Source of the DNA: Lithodes maja | Taxonomy: Eukaryota > Arthropoda > Malacostraca > Decapoda > Lithodidae | Direction: 5' to 3' | NCBI GenBank assembly: GCA_037953745.1 | Contig: JBAKBP010006562.1 | Location: 1-64,000, forward strand | Length of the DNA: 64,000 nt | Shown: piece after piece, positions 20,962 through 30,118 of the stretch | Layout of the letters: every line of letters starts with the position of its first letter | Position numbering within the stretch: position 1 is the first letter of the stretch | The notes under the pieces: model-generated | Database searches by the model: none | Told to the model about the DNA's origin: nothing | The model's input: only the letters and a program-made list of their open reading frames with translations | Made by a program: the position numbers and the translations under genes

Positions 20962-21892
20962 TATGATATCGTGCAGCGTCCTTGTTATTGTATGATATCA
21001 TGCAGCGTCCTTGTTATTGTATGATATCATGCAGCGTCCTTGTTATTGTATGATATCATGCAGCGTCCTTGTTATTGTATGATATCATGCAGCGTCCTTG
21101 TTATTGTATGATATCATGCAGCGTCCTTGTTATTGTATGATATCATGCAGCGTCCTTGTTATTGTATGATATCATGCAGCGTCCTTGTTATTGTATGATA
21201 TCATGCAGCGTCCTTGTTATTGTATGATATCATGCAGCGTCCTTGTTATTGTATGATATGGTGCAGCGTCCTTGTTATTGTATGATATCATGCAGCGTCC
21301 TTGTTATTGTATGATATCATGCAGCGTCCTTGTTATTGTATGATATCATGCAGCGTCCTTGTTATTGTATGATATCATGCAGCGTCCTTGTTATTGTATG
21401 ATATGGTGCAGCGTCCTTGTTATTGTATGATATCGTGCAGCGTCCTTGTTATTGTATCATATCATGCAGCGTCCTTGTTATTGTATGATATCATGCAGCG
21501 TCCTTGTTATTGTATGATATCATGCAGCGTCCTTGTTATTGTATCATATCATGCAGCGTCCTTGTTATTGTATCATATCATGCAGCGTCCTTGTTATTGT
21601 ATGATATCATGCAGCGTCCTTGTTATTGTATGATATGGTGCAGCGTCCTTGTTATTGTATGATATGGTGCAGCGTCCTTGTTATTGTATGATATGGTGCA
21701 GCGTCCTTGTTATTGTATGATATTATGCAGCATCCTTGTTATTGTATGATATCATGCAGCGTCCTTGTTATTGTATGATATCATGCAGCGTCCTTGCTAT
21801 TGTATGATATCATGCAGCGTCCTTGTTATTGTATGATATGGTGCAGCGTCCTTGTTATTGTATGATGTCGTGCAGCGTCCTTGTTATTGTAT
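20962..21892. repeat. 29-bp minisatellite, about 32 copies
   Basis: Unit TATGATATCATGCAGCGTCC plus TTGTTATTG. Variants cluster at one site (GATATCATG, GATATGGTG, GATATCGTG, CATATCATG). The 81-codon ORF at 21,388-21,633 is a read-through of the repeat. Confidence 0.96.
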
Positions 21893-21946
21893 GTGTCACT
21901 TTCATCAACACTGCTCATTGTTCGCTTCCATGTCTAACTTTTCATC

Positions 21947-22323
21947 TTAAGGGGAGACTGGCCGTTTGTTTGGTCTATTAATTCATTTATTCATATATAT
22001 TTTTTTAGTTTCCTCCCTAGACCTCCATAGAGCTTAGAAAAAATAAAACCTAGACCTCCCTTCAAGATAAATTTTAAAATTTTTCGGTAGTAAAAAAAAT
22101 TCCCGGCCGAAGGCCGGTTCCTCTTAAAATTACAGGCTCGCTATCGCTCGCTAGGAAAAAATCGACACCTAAATGGCACGAAAGGTCTTAAAATTGACAA
22201 CGAAATGGGGCGAAAGGTGTTAAAATCGCCAAACTAATGGGTCAAACGTCTTATAATATCAAAACTAGTGGGGCTAAACATTAGGGAGAAGGGGGTCCAG
22301 AAAAACGGTATGCCTCACCTTAA
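21947..22323 (+). mobile_element. MITE-1
   Basis: TTAAGGGGAGACTGGCCG to GGTATGCCTCACCTTAA, with GGCCGAAGGCC and GGCTCGCTATCGCTCGC in the core. The right TTAA (22,320-22,323) is shared with the next element. Confidence 0.85.
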
Positions 22324-22534
22324 CCCCTTCTGTACCGGCGACGTCTCTTTCAGTTTATTTGAGCTATATTTAGACGATTTTGTGCAGCTTAAAAAGGATC
22401 TGTGATAGTGAAAAGGGTTAAATGAAATATTTCAAAGCCTGTTAATTGCTGGAGGCCCTTTTTAAACTGAATAAAATCGTTTAATAGTAGCCAGAATAAT
22501 GTCAAAAGGACGGTGCCGGTACAGAAGTGGTTAA
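22320..22534. mobile_element. MITE-2
   Basis: TTAACCCCTTCTGTACCGGC to GCCGGTACAGAAGTGGTTAA, an inverted repeat of about 20 bases; the interior is partly palindromic (TTTAGACGATTTTGTGCAG and inverse). It shares a TTAA with its neighbours on each side. Confidence 0.85.
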
Positions 22535-23110
22535 CCCCTTCAGTACCGCCAACATCTTTTGTACTTTATTCTGGCTATTTTGGACGATGTTATTGAGTTT
22601 AAAAGGGGCCTCTAGCAATTCACAGGCTTCGGACTATCTCGCAACCCTTTTTACTACCACAGTTTCTTTCTAAGGGGGGATGGGAAGGTTTTCTGGACCA
22701 CTTTCTCCCTCATGTTTAGCCCCATTAGTGTTCAGATGTTAAGATGTTTGCCCCATTAGTTAGTCGATTTTAAGACCTTTCGCCCCATTTCGTCGTCAAT
22801 ATTTAGACCTTTCGTGATATATAGGTGTCGATTGTTTCCCTAGCGAACGATAGTGAGCCTGTAATGTTGGAAGAACCGGCCTTCGGCCGGGAAATTTTTC
22901 TATCTACAAATGTACAAATTAATCTAGAAGAGGGATCTAATGGATGTTTTCTTTTAAATTTGATGGAAGTCTAGGGAGGAAACTAGAAAACTAATGAATA
23001 CATGCACAAATCGCCCAGAAAGTGAACCATCTCCCGTTAAACTGCACAAAACCGTCTAAACATAGCATAGATCAAATATAATAAGACGGCGCCGGTACAG
23101 AAAGGGTTAA
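22531..23110. mobile_element. MITE-2, interrupted by a nested MITE-1
   Basis: Left part 22,531-22,670 (TTAACCCCTTCAGTACCGCC) and right part 23,041-23,110 (ending GGCGCCGGTACAGAAAGGGTTAA). In uninterrupted copies the junction reads CCTTCTTAAACTGCAC, so the nested copy used that internal TTAA. Confidence 0.85.
22670..23040 (-). mobile_element. MITE-1 nested in MITE-2
   Basis: Begins CTAAGGGGGGATGG (left TTAA mutated to CTAA) and ends CATCTCCCGTTAA. Its core carries GGCCTTCGGCC, in the same orientation as the 23,170 copy. Confidence 0.85.
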
Positions 23111-23169
23111 TGGTTCCCCTGTCTACCCTGTCCTACTTGGCTCATCCCTGGTCCCTCCTCATAACACTC

Positions 23170-23580
23170 TGAAGGGGAGATGGATCGTTTCTCTGGTCCC
23201 CCTTTCTACCTCGTGTTAAGCCCCACTTATTTTGAGATCATACGACGTTCGGCCCGTTAGTTTGGCGATTTATCACCTTTTGCCCTAATTCGTTGTCAAT
23301 TTTAAGACCTTTCTTACCATTTAGGTGTCGATTTTTTCCTGGCGAGCGATAGCGAGCCTGAGTAAATAAAAACCTTCCAAACCTTTAAAAAAAAAAAAAA
23401 ATCCAAAAAGGAACCGGCCTTCGGCCGGTTCATTTTTATACCGACACATGTACAAATTTAGCTTGAAGGGAAGTCTAGGGGGTGTTTTCAAAGTTTGATG
23501 GAGGTCTAGTGAGGAAACTTAGAAATATAGGAATACACGAATTAATAGACAATAGGAAAAAACGTCCCCTCTCCCCTTAA
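23170..23580 (-). mobile_element. MITE-1
   Basis: Left end TGAAGGGGAGATGG (TTAA mutated), right end CCCTCTCCCCTTAA. The core has GGCGAGCGATAGCGAGCC, a short A-run expansion and GGCCTTCGGCCGG. Confidence 0.8.
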
Positions 23581-23976
23581 CAGTTGTATTCCCTTCTGTT
23601 ATTCGTTTCTTTCTAATTCTTTTTCTGTCGTCGTTGATTTCAATTTATCTTCTCCCATCTTTTTGCCTGTCTTTGTATAGCCCCGTCCTCGTCCAATATA
23701 TCTCCCTCTCTCTCTCTCTTTGTGTGTCTCGTCCAATATATCTCTTATTTGTTTTTCTGTATATCTGTACTTCTCCGAATAGTTATGCCCGACATATTGT
23801 TTTGTTTTCAATTTTCCTTCGTTATTTTTGTAGTTTCTTGTTTCTTTTCCTTTCGTTTTAGCTTACAATTGTGTTGCCCTTTCTCGTGTGCGCGGATCAG
23901 TATGATATCAGATGTGTAACGTCGCTTATTCCCCTATGGTAACTAAAGTAATCTTATATAACCTAATTAAACTTAG
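23581..23976. other. Unassigned pyrimidine-rich stretch
   Basis: About 400 bases rich in T and C with a short CT run at about 23,703-23,719 and a repeated CTCGTCCAATATATCTC word (about 23,688 and 23,728). No supported ORF. Confidence 0.55.
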
Positions 23977-24465
23977 TTTATCTTTTTTTTTTTTTTTTTT
24001 TTTTTCTATATTCCAACTACTCCCTCTCGGGCATAGGCTGAGAGCCTGTACATTCCACCGCTCAACACGGTGAAGCCCGTGAGGTCTTGTTCCAGTCTGG
24101 GGAGTGAGACATGCGAAGCATCCATCATGGCTCGAAGCAGCTCCATCTCTGAAGCGGCTGGTTGCTTCGCTCAAGCGCTTCACCGTCTCACCCTCCAGAC
24201 TCAGACCCTCACTCTCAGAACGCCACCTATTGAGCAATGAACTCACTAGGCATTGTCCCCCTGTAACATATTTTGAATATGGGAATATTCATACAGTGTT
24301 ATTTTAATCAGGGAACACTGAGGGTATTTTGTTGGCATTTCGGTGGGTTTTGTGGTAATACACTGATACTAGGTACAGCACAAATTCAATCCCAATAATA
24401 TCTTCCCATTGACATATCGGGATTTGAACCCGGGTCCATTGGATTACTAATCCAGCTAGCTACCT
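23977..24465 (-). mobile_element. Long tRNA-derived SINE with poly-A tail (family L)
   Basis: On the minus strand: a tRNA-like head with B box GGTTCAAATCCC (near 24,420-24,430), a body of about 400 bases (AAGACCTCACGGGCTTCAC, GCTCTCAGCCTATGCCCGAG), and a poly-A tail (T run at 23,983-24,005). Clearly the same element as 25,716-26,269, in the opposite orientation. Confidence 0.75.
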
Positions 24466-24837
24466 AATCTAACCTAGGCAACCTTGCCAAACCTAACATA
24501 ATTTCACTCCCAACACCAATCACCTCCCAATCGTTGTTTTAAACATTTGCATTGTATGCGTCAAAGAGCAAATATATTGATTAGAGTTTTTCTTTTTACT
24601 AAATCTGATAAATATGAAAAGGTAAAAAAGGTAATTAACACCTAAACTACAATAATTCCCATTATGGCTTAGACTTGTAGGACTTGTAATTTAATACTAA
24701 GTTTCATGTATTTATGCATATAAAATGGGATCATGAGAGGACGAATAGCAAGGGACCGTTATATATAGATATATGAACCCTAGGCTTTCAGAATACTAAT
24801 ATAATTATATATATATATATAATTATATATATATTTA

Positions 24838-24900
<63 letters not shown>

Positions 24901-25228
24901 TGTATATATATATACCTGCATTTATATATATATATTTACAGTATATACAGTATAAGCTTCACAATAGCAGTCCAGCCATTTAATTTGTGTTATAATCCGC
25001 ACTAACTCTCTCCACCCGTGTAATCTGTGCCTCTGGTTCCACCCAACAATAACAATAACTGTATTCAGAGTCCAGGATTTCCGCCATTCATGGTTTGATG
25101 GGGCAGTGACTCGTTCTCAACTAGCCCACTGTCATCAGTTATGCCAGTACCGACACAGCTTCATCTGTAAATGTGCAACATAATTTTAATAACTATATTA
25201 GGTGCCTTTTTAAGAGAGTTTACTCTAA
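24466..25228. other. Unassigned A/T-rich stretch with long (TA)n
   Basis: Contains TA-rich runs at about 24,806-24,960 with interspersed TACTGTATATA words. No coding signal. Confidence 0.65.
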
Positions 25229-25302
25229 AAAAAAAGTGTCACACACACACATACACACACATACACACACACACACACAGAAACACTTACACACACACAC
25301 AC
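25229..25302. repeat. (CA)n microsatellite
   Basis: CA runs with ACATACACAC interruptions, directly ahead of a SINE head. Confidence 0.95.
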
Positions 25303-25303
25303 A

Positions 25304-25620
25304 GCCCGTAGCCTAGTAGGTAGCGCGCTCGTCTCACACACGAGGGATCGGGGGTTCAATCCCCCGGCCGGGCGGAGACAAATTGGGCTTGTCTCCTTTC
25401 ATGTGTTAGCCTCAGTTCACCTAGCTGTAAATAGGTACCTGGAATAAGTGGACGACGTTGTGACGTCCCATCTGGGGTTGGCAAAAATGGTACAAGGCGA
25501 GATGGGTATCATATGGTTCACCTAAGCTACTGGTCAACCTAAGCCTTCGGGTGAGACTGGTACCGTAGTGAGAATGGTACCATACAGATTAACCCTAAGC
25601 CTTCGTTTCCAGATGTCGCC
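25304..25620 (+). mobile_element. SINE with tRNA-Val-like head
   Basis: The head (25,304-25,374) has an A box TAGCCTAGTAGG (25,309-25,320), an anticodon arm with a CTCACAC loop (anticodon CAC), and a B box GGTTCAATCCC (25,353-25,363) in a G5/C5 T-stem. The acceptor pairs GCCCG with CGGGC. The body continues with CAGTTCACCTAGCTGTAAAT and AGGTACCTGG, a phrase I associate with a conserved SINE central domain in marine invertebrates. The attached body argues against a working tRNA gene. The 3' edge is uncertain. Confidence 0.75.
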
Positions 25621-25715
25621 AATTGGCTAAAATACAGACTACACACACATCCACAGCCATTCCAACGATACATAAACACTTAACATGCATTTCACGCAAT
25701 ACATTCCCAGTTAGG

Positions 25716-26269
25716 GGAGGTGTGGTGGAGTGGTCTTGCCACTGGCCTGGTAATCCGGGGGTCCCGGGTTCAAATCCCGATGTATCAATGGGAAGATATT
25801 ATTGGGATGGAATTTGTGCTGTACCTGGTGTCAGTGCATTACCACAAGCCCACCGAAACGTCAATAAAATACCCTCATTGTTCCCTGATTAAATAGCACT
25901 GTATGAATATTCCCATATTCAAAATATGCTATAGGGGTGCAATGCCTAGTGAGTTATCTGCTCAACAGGTGGCGTTGTGTGTGTGTAAGTGTGAGAGTCC
26001 GAGTGTAGGGGGTGAGACAGTGAAGCACGGGAGCGGGGTGGCTTCAGAGGTGGGGTCGTTTCGGGCCGTGAGTGAGCACCGTGCCTCATGTGAGGGCGAG
26101 ATGGCAGGTGCTCGTTGTGCTCTACGTGCTTCACATGTCTCACTCCCTAGACTGGAACAAGACCTCACGGGCTTCACTGTTCATTGTAAAGCGGTGAATG
26201 TTAAGGCTCTCAGCCTATGCCCGAGAGGAAGTAAGTTGGAATATAGAAAAAAAAAAAAAAAAAAAAAAA
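25716..26269 (+). mobile_element. Long tRNA-derived SINE with poly-A tail (family L)
   Basis: A tRNA-like head (GGTGTGGTGGAGTGGTCTTG; B box GGTTCAAATCC at 25,767-25,777), a body of about 450 bases and a poly-A of about 24 at 26,246-26,269. AGTTAGGGGAGG before the head and AGTTAAGGAGG after the tail look like a target duplication. The ORF at 25,903-26,274 runs into the poly-A and is not a gene. Confidence 0.75.
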
Positions 26270-26433
26270 GTTAAGGAGGCGCGATAATAATGAGCTTAGC
26301 TCGCATTGCGTGGATTCCCCTTGACGAAACAAGCAAGCAAGTGAATAACACACAGACACACACACAAACACACACACACCTTTGATACTGATATTAAGCA
26401 TATTAAGGCATCTCTGTCTCTCTCTCTCTCTCC

Positions 26434-26464
<31 letters not shown>

Positions 26465-26945
26465 AAGAGATAGCCTTCTTCTTTGCTATGCTTTCCTTTA
26501 GCTTTCCTTTTCTATCGGGTATGCAATCTCTACTAGAATTAAGTCCTGACCACCTCGTTTGGATTGTAAGGTCTGTGTGGCCAGTGCATCTTTGTAAAAC
26601 TATGTAAATATCTCTCTCTCTCTCTCTCTTTCTCTCCTAGAATTAAGTCCTGACCACCTCGTTTGGATCGTAAAGTCTGTGTGGCCAGTGTATCAATGTA
26701 AATCACTGTAATACTTTCAAGAACAAAGCTGTTTGCCTTCCCAAGTAGCCTGTAAAATAGTTGGCAGGGATCAAAGCATCGACTCCAACGCTCTGTTCCA
26801 TCAAAGGCGAAGGCAATTTTAATCTTAGGTTGTCAAGCGGCTTGGGAATTTTGGATGAACGGCTTTTCAATATGAATTTCTGAATAGACATGAGGATATG
26901 AGGAACAATTTGATTTGTAAATAATATTTATACAAAACTAATACT
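26270..26945. other. Stretch with microsatellites and a 60-bp direct repeat
   Basis: Contains CA, CT and TG runs (26,346-26,462), and a direct repeat at 26,533-26,595 and 26,637-26,699 (both with CTAGAATTAAGTCCTGACCA) separated by a (CT)n tract. No supported gene. Confidence 0.75.
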
Positions 26946-27297
26946 TTAAGGGGGTAGTGCTTGTTTATTTATTTATTTTATTTGTTTGGCTTTGTATGTA
27001 CTTATTAATATATTAGTTTAGTTTCTTCGTTAGACCTCCATCAAGCTTAAACTAACACTCCTTAAGCCCCCTTTCAAGATAAATATGTAGTTCCTCCAAT
27101 ATTTCAGGCTCGCTATTGCTCGCCAGGAAAAAAACTCGACGCCTAAATGGCACGAAAGGTCTAAATATTGACAAAGAAATGGGGCGAAGGTTTTAAAATA
27201 GACAAACTAATGAGGCAAACGTCTGAAAATCTAAAATCATGATGGGGCTAAACATGGAGAAGAAGGGGGACCAGAAAAACTACCCATCTCCCCTTAA
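26946..27297 (+). mobile_element. MITE-1
   Basis: TTAAGGGGGTAGTGC to CCATCTCCCCTTAA, with TAGACCTCCATCAAGCTTAA and GGCTCGCTATTGCTCGCC. The GGCCGAAGGCC hairpin is deleted in this copy. Confidence 0.8.
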
Positions 27298-27463
27298 CTT
27301 ATTCTGGTTAACAACGGTGATGACAAAACAAATTATATCACAAAAATCTATAACTGGTCGACTAGTTAGAAATCAAATATTGCTTATATAAAACAAACAG
27401 ACAAACATTCCGGGAGACTATGACAATGACATCATCTCACCAGTCTTTGTTTAGCAGACGGAG

Positions 27464-27804
27464 ATGATAATAGTCACACCACAACCGTAGATTATCAATA
27501 ATAGTCATACCACAGTAACCGAAGCTAATCGAAAATAGTCATACCACAACAACCGTAGATAATCGATAATAGTCACACCATAATAACCATAGATAATCGA
27601 TAATAGTCACACCACAACAACCGTAGATAATTGATAATAGTCACACCACAATAACCGTAGCTAATCGATAATAGTCACACCACAATAACCGTAGCTAATC
27701 GATAATAGTCACACCACCACAACCATAGATAATCGATAATAGTCATACCTCAATAACCGTAGATAATCGATAATAGTCATACCACGATAACCGTAGATAA
27801 TCCT
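27464..27804. repeat. 34-bp minisatellite, about 10 copies
   Basis: Units of the form GATAATAGTCACACCACAA plus TAACCGTAGATAATC, with point variants (CAACAACC, TAGCTAATC). It ends at CCGTAGATAATCC. Confidence 0.93.
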
Positions 27805-27891
27805 TCCTTCCTTACGCTACCTACTCTCTCCACCATCCTCACAGTCAGCTAAATCAACCAATCACTATAACACATCCATTATAACAAAACA

Positions 27892-27894
<3 letters not shown>

Positions 27895-27940
<46 letters not shown>

Positions 27941-28054
27941 TTTATTCAGTTAGCATTTTACAATGTTGGTACCACATAATATGTTACAAAAATGACATGT
28001 ACCAGCCTTGCATAATTCCAACTAAGGATAGCCCAATAAGGCCGTTAGGCGTAT
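27895..28054 (-). mobile_element. 3' tail of minus-strand LINE, severed by the gypsy insertion
   Basis: Read on the minus strand: GCCTAACGGCCTTATTGGGC ... CTGAATAAATATT then (ATT)n. This supplies the AATAAA signal and trinucleotide tail missing from the LINE whose ORF ends at 50,227. The two parts join at the GTAT duplicated by the 22-kb insertion. Confidence 0.8.
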
Positions 28055-29904
28055 TGTGACGCATGTCGAGTATGAGCATGCTGTACAGAACGCCCAGTCA
28101 GGCCCCACTCTCGCTAGGATCGTCAGGGCAGGAACTTTGGCTGTAGTCTGTGTAGAGTTTCCTAACTCAGTTTATGTGAACCGTTGTACTATAAGTATTA
28201 TCATTATGTATTTTGTTTTCTTCTAAGTCAACGAGTTCTATTTTATATCATTAGATATAAGTATTGTGTGTGGGACTTGTATGTAATGATGAGAGGAGAG
28301 AGAGAGAGATATTACGTGGCGGGGGGTCAGTGAGTGCGCCACGCGGGCCGGTAGGCCTAATTCCCTCCTCCCTTCCTCCCTTTCAGCGCGTGGGAAGTTC
28401 TTTGTCGATCCCAGATTGAGAGAGAATATGACGTCATGATTGCCAGTGGGCGGTCCTTAGTAGTTGGCGTTATGCTCACTAAAGGGCCGAGTATAAAAAG
28501 GGAGGTCCCGCCGCATTTTCCTCAGAACTCATCAGGCAAAGCGACCTCTCATATCCCTTGCAACTATCCATATTCTTCCGACTGATGTGAACTTTCTCTA
28601 CTCTCTGAACAGCCTATCTTCCTCGCTTCTCGTCCCTGTTTAACCTCCATGACCCCTTTGGTGCAGATTTAGTCAGCCAAAGTATTATCGCTTGAGTTCT
28701 CACGAGATAAGTGCCTGTTAGATAGCCTATTTTTGGAAGGGTTAACTAGAATAGGATTGATTGATGTTTGTTGCACTCGTATATGCATTTCCCTGTGTGC
28801 GATTATTCATGTTCCTGTTTTCTGCTGGTTTAGGCAATGCTAGACTGGGATAGGGTTTCTGAGTTGTGATTTCCTATGAGTACTAGGTTGCGGTTGAACC
28901 AGTACAATTGCAACGGAGACGTGGAACGCCTAGGTGGTCTTTCTGACTGTGTACCGTGGGAGTTTAGCACTGTGTTGCGAGTGAGGGCTTTTGCCTGTGC
29001 CACCCAACACTGTGCTATCTCATTTGCTTGACTTTGAGAGGATCGCCAGGAGAGAACCAGATACTAGTGATCTGGATCTCTCAAGAGAGCATCCCGTCAA
29101 TTACCGTAATTTGGCCGCACAGTCTTAAGGACCTCGCTAGGCTACGAGCCGCTTGCTCAGCCATTGTCTCTTAACCTTAGATATCCCAGCTAGACTTTGC
29201 TCGACCAGCAGATACAGCATAGTATTGAAGCTTCTCCTTATGTATATTATTGTTTAAGCACTATTGATTTCATGTGTGGCACGCTTAGCTACTTCAGAGA
29301 TTAGTGGCCCACGAGCACAATCTTGGTAGGCTATTGCCAGTGCATTGTCGGAGTACTTCTTCTTAATGTTTGCCATATCCTATTGCTTATTCTTATAATT
29401 CTTCTTATGTCAATTTAAAGCCTTTAATTACCAGTGAGTTATTCATTAAATTGCTGTTCAAAATCCGATACTTACTTCTTATGAGTATTCGAGAAGCATC
29501 TAACTTATCAGAAGATTCCTTGCTTGATGCTCGAGGACTATTGTTTAACGTAACGTAATAGTGCCGATCCGAAGTAGAGGGTGGAGGACTTCTTAAGTTC
29601 TTAGTTCAAGGGTGGATTACTTCGGCTTCGGCCAACACTATTCTTTAGTGTTGTAGTACTTTCTTCTTTGTTTGATTGTTGACCAGACTAGATAACTCCC
29701 GTCTTGCTATTAGTCTGTTGTGTGAAACGCTAGTACCGAGTTCTTGTATACCCCGTTATAGCAGATAGAACTCTGGAGGGTAGTGGCGTTTTTTGTTCGG
29801 CTGGCAGTACTCTGGGGTTGGGATCGTGTGTTTCCGTTGTGGCAGCGAGCCATACTCGAGTCCTGTGTAAGAGCCCTAGTGTACCCGAGTGCCCGGTCGT
29901 AACA
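28055..29904 (+). repeat. LTR1, type I (5' LTR of copy A)
   Basis: TGTGACGCAT to CGTAACA, 1850 bp, preceded by GTAT. I found no difference from LTR4 at the positions compared. The 62-codon ORF at 29,370-29,558 exists only in type I LTRs through a one-base difference and is not supported. Confidence 0.93.
28429..28526 (+). promoter_or_regulatory. LTR promoter: CRE-like site, TATA box, initiator
   Basis: A palindromic CRE, TGACGTCA (28,429-28,436), lies 56 bases upstream of TATAAAAAG (28,492-28,500). TTCCTCAGA about 30 bases further down fits an arthropod-type initiator and suggests the U3/R border. The same layout occurs in LTR2 (CRE 35,485, TATA 35,548), LTR3 (40,801 and 40,864) and LTR4 (48,565 and 48,628). 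Confidence 0.65.
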
Positions 29905-29906
29905 AA

Positions 29907-29924
29907 TGGCGACCTTGCTTAGGA
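29907..29924 (+). promoter_or_regulatory. Putative primer binding site, copy A
   Basis: Two bases after the LTR the sequence TGGCGACCTTGCTTAGG begins with the TGG expected to pair with a tRNA CCA end. It is identical in copy B at 42,279. I cannot name the tRNA. Confidence 0.55.
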
Positions 29925-30118
29925 TTTTGTGAACAGTATAATTTTTTGCAGAGTTGTACAACATTTGTTTGTTGGTACTTTAGCGTACATATTGAAGAAT
30001 ATTTTTTTTTGTAAGGCAATTAGGAGAGCATTTAAGAGACTCCAGTTAATTTAGTAATTAGTGCTTGCATAAGGGAGTTTAACACTTTTGTCTCGAGAAT
30101 TTTTTGGTGAACTTCAGT

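Noticed and set aside
20962..21892. A CRISPR-like array of 29-bp repeats
   Set aside because: Units are directly tandem with no unique spacers, and the window is eukaryotic. The same reasoning applies to the 34-, 44- and 47-bp arrays.
24104..24307. Short ORFs in the long SINE (also 25,903-26,274)
   Set aside because: The frames run through the SINE body into the poly-A and are not conserved between the two copies.
25304..25376. Functional tRNA-Val gene
   Set aside because: The tRNA-like part is joined to a SINE body, and the acceptor stem is imperfect at its inner pairs.
29370..29558. Conserved 62-codon ORF in LTR1 (and at 49,506-49,694 in LTR4)
   Set aside because: It is a by-product of near-identical LTRs; a one-base difference removes it in LTR2 and LTR3, and it shows no protein features.
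29710..29964. 84-codon minus-strand ORF across the LTR end and leader, repeated at 42,082-42,336
   Set aside because: Its repetition is explained by element copies. It spans the LTR edge and primer site, which are noncoding.
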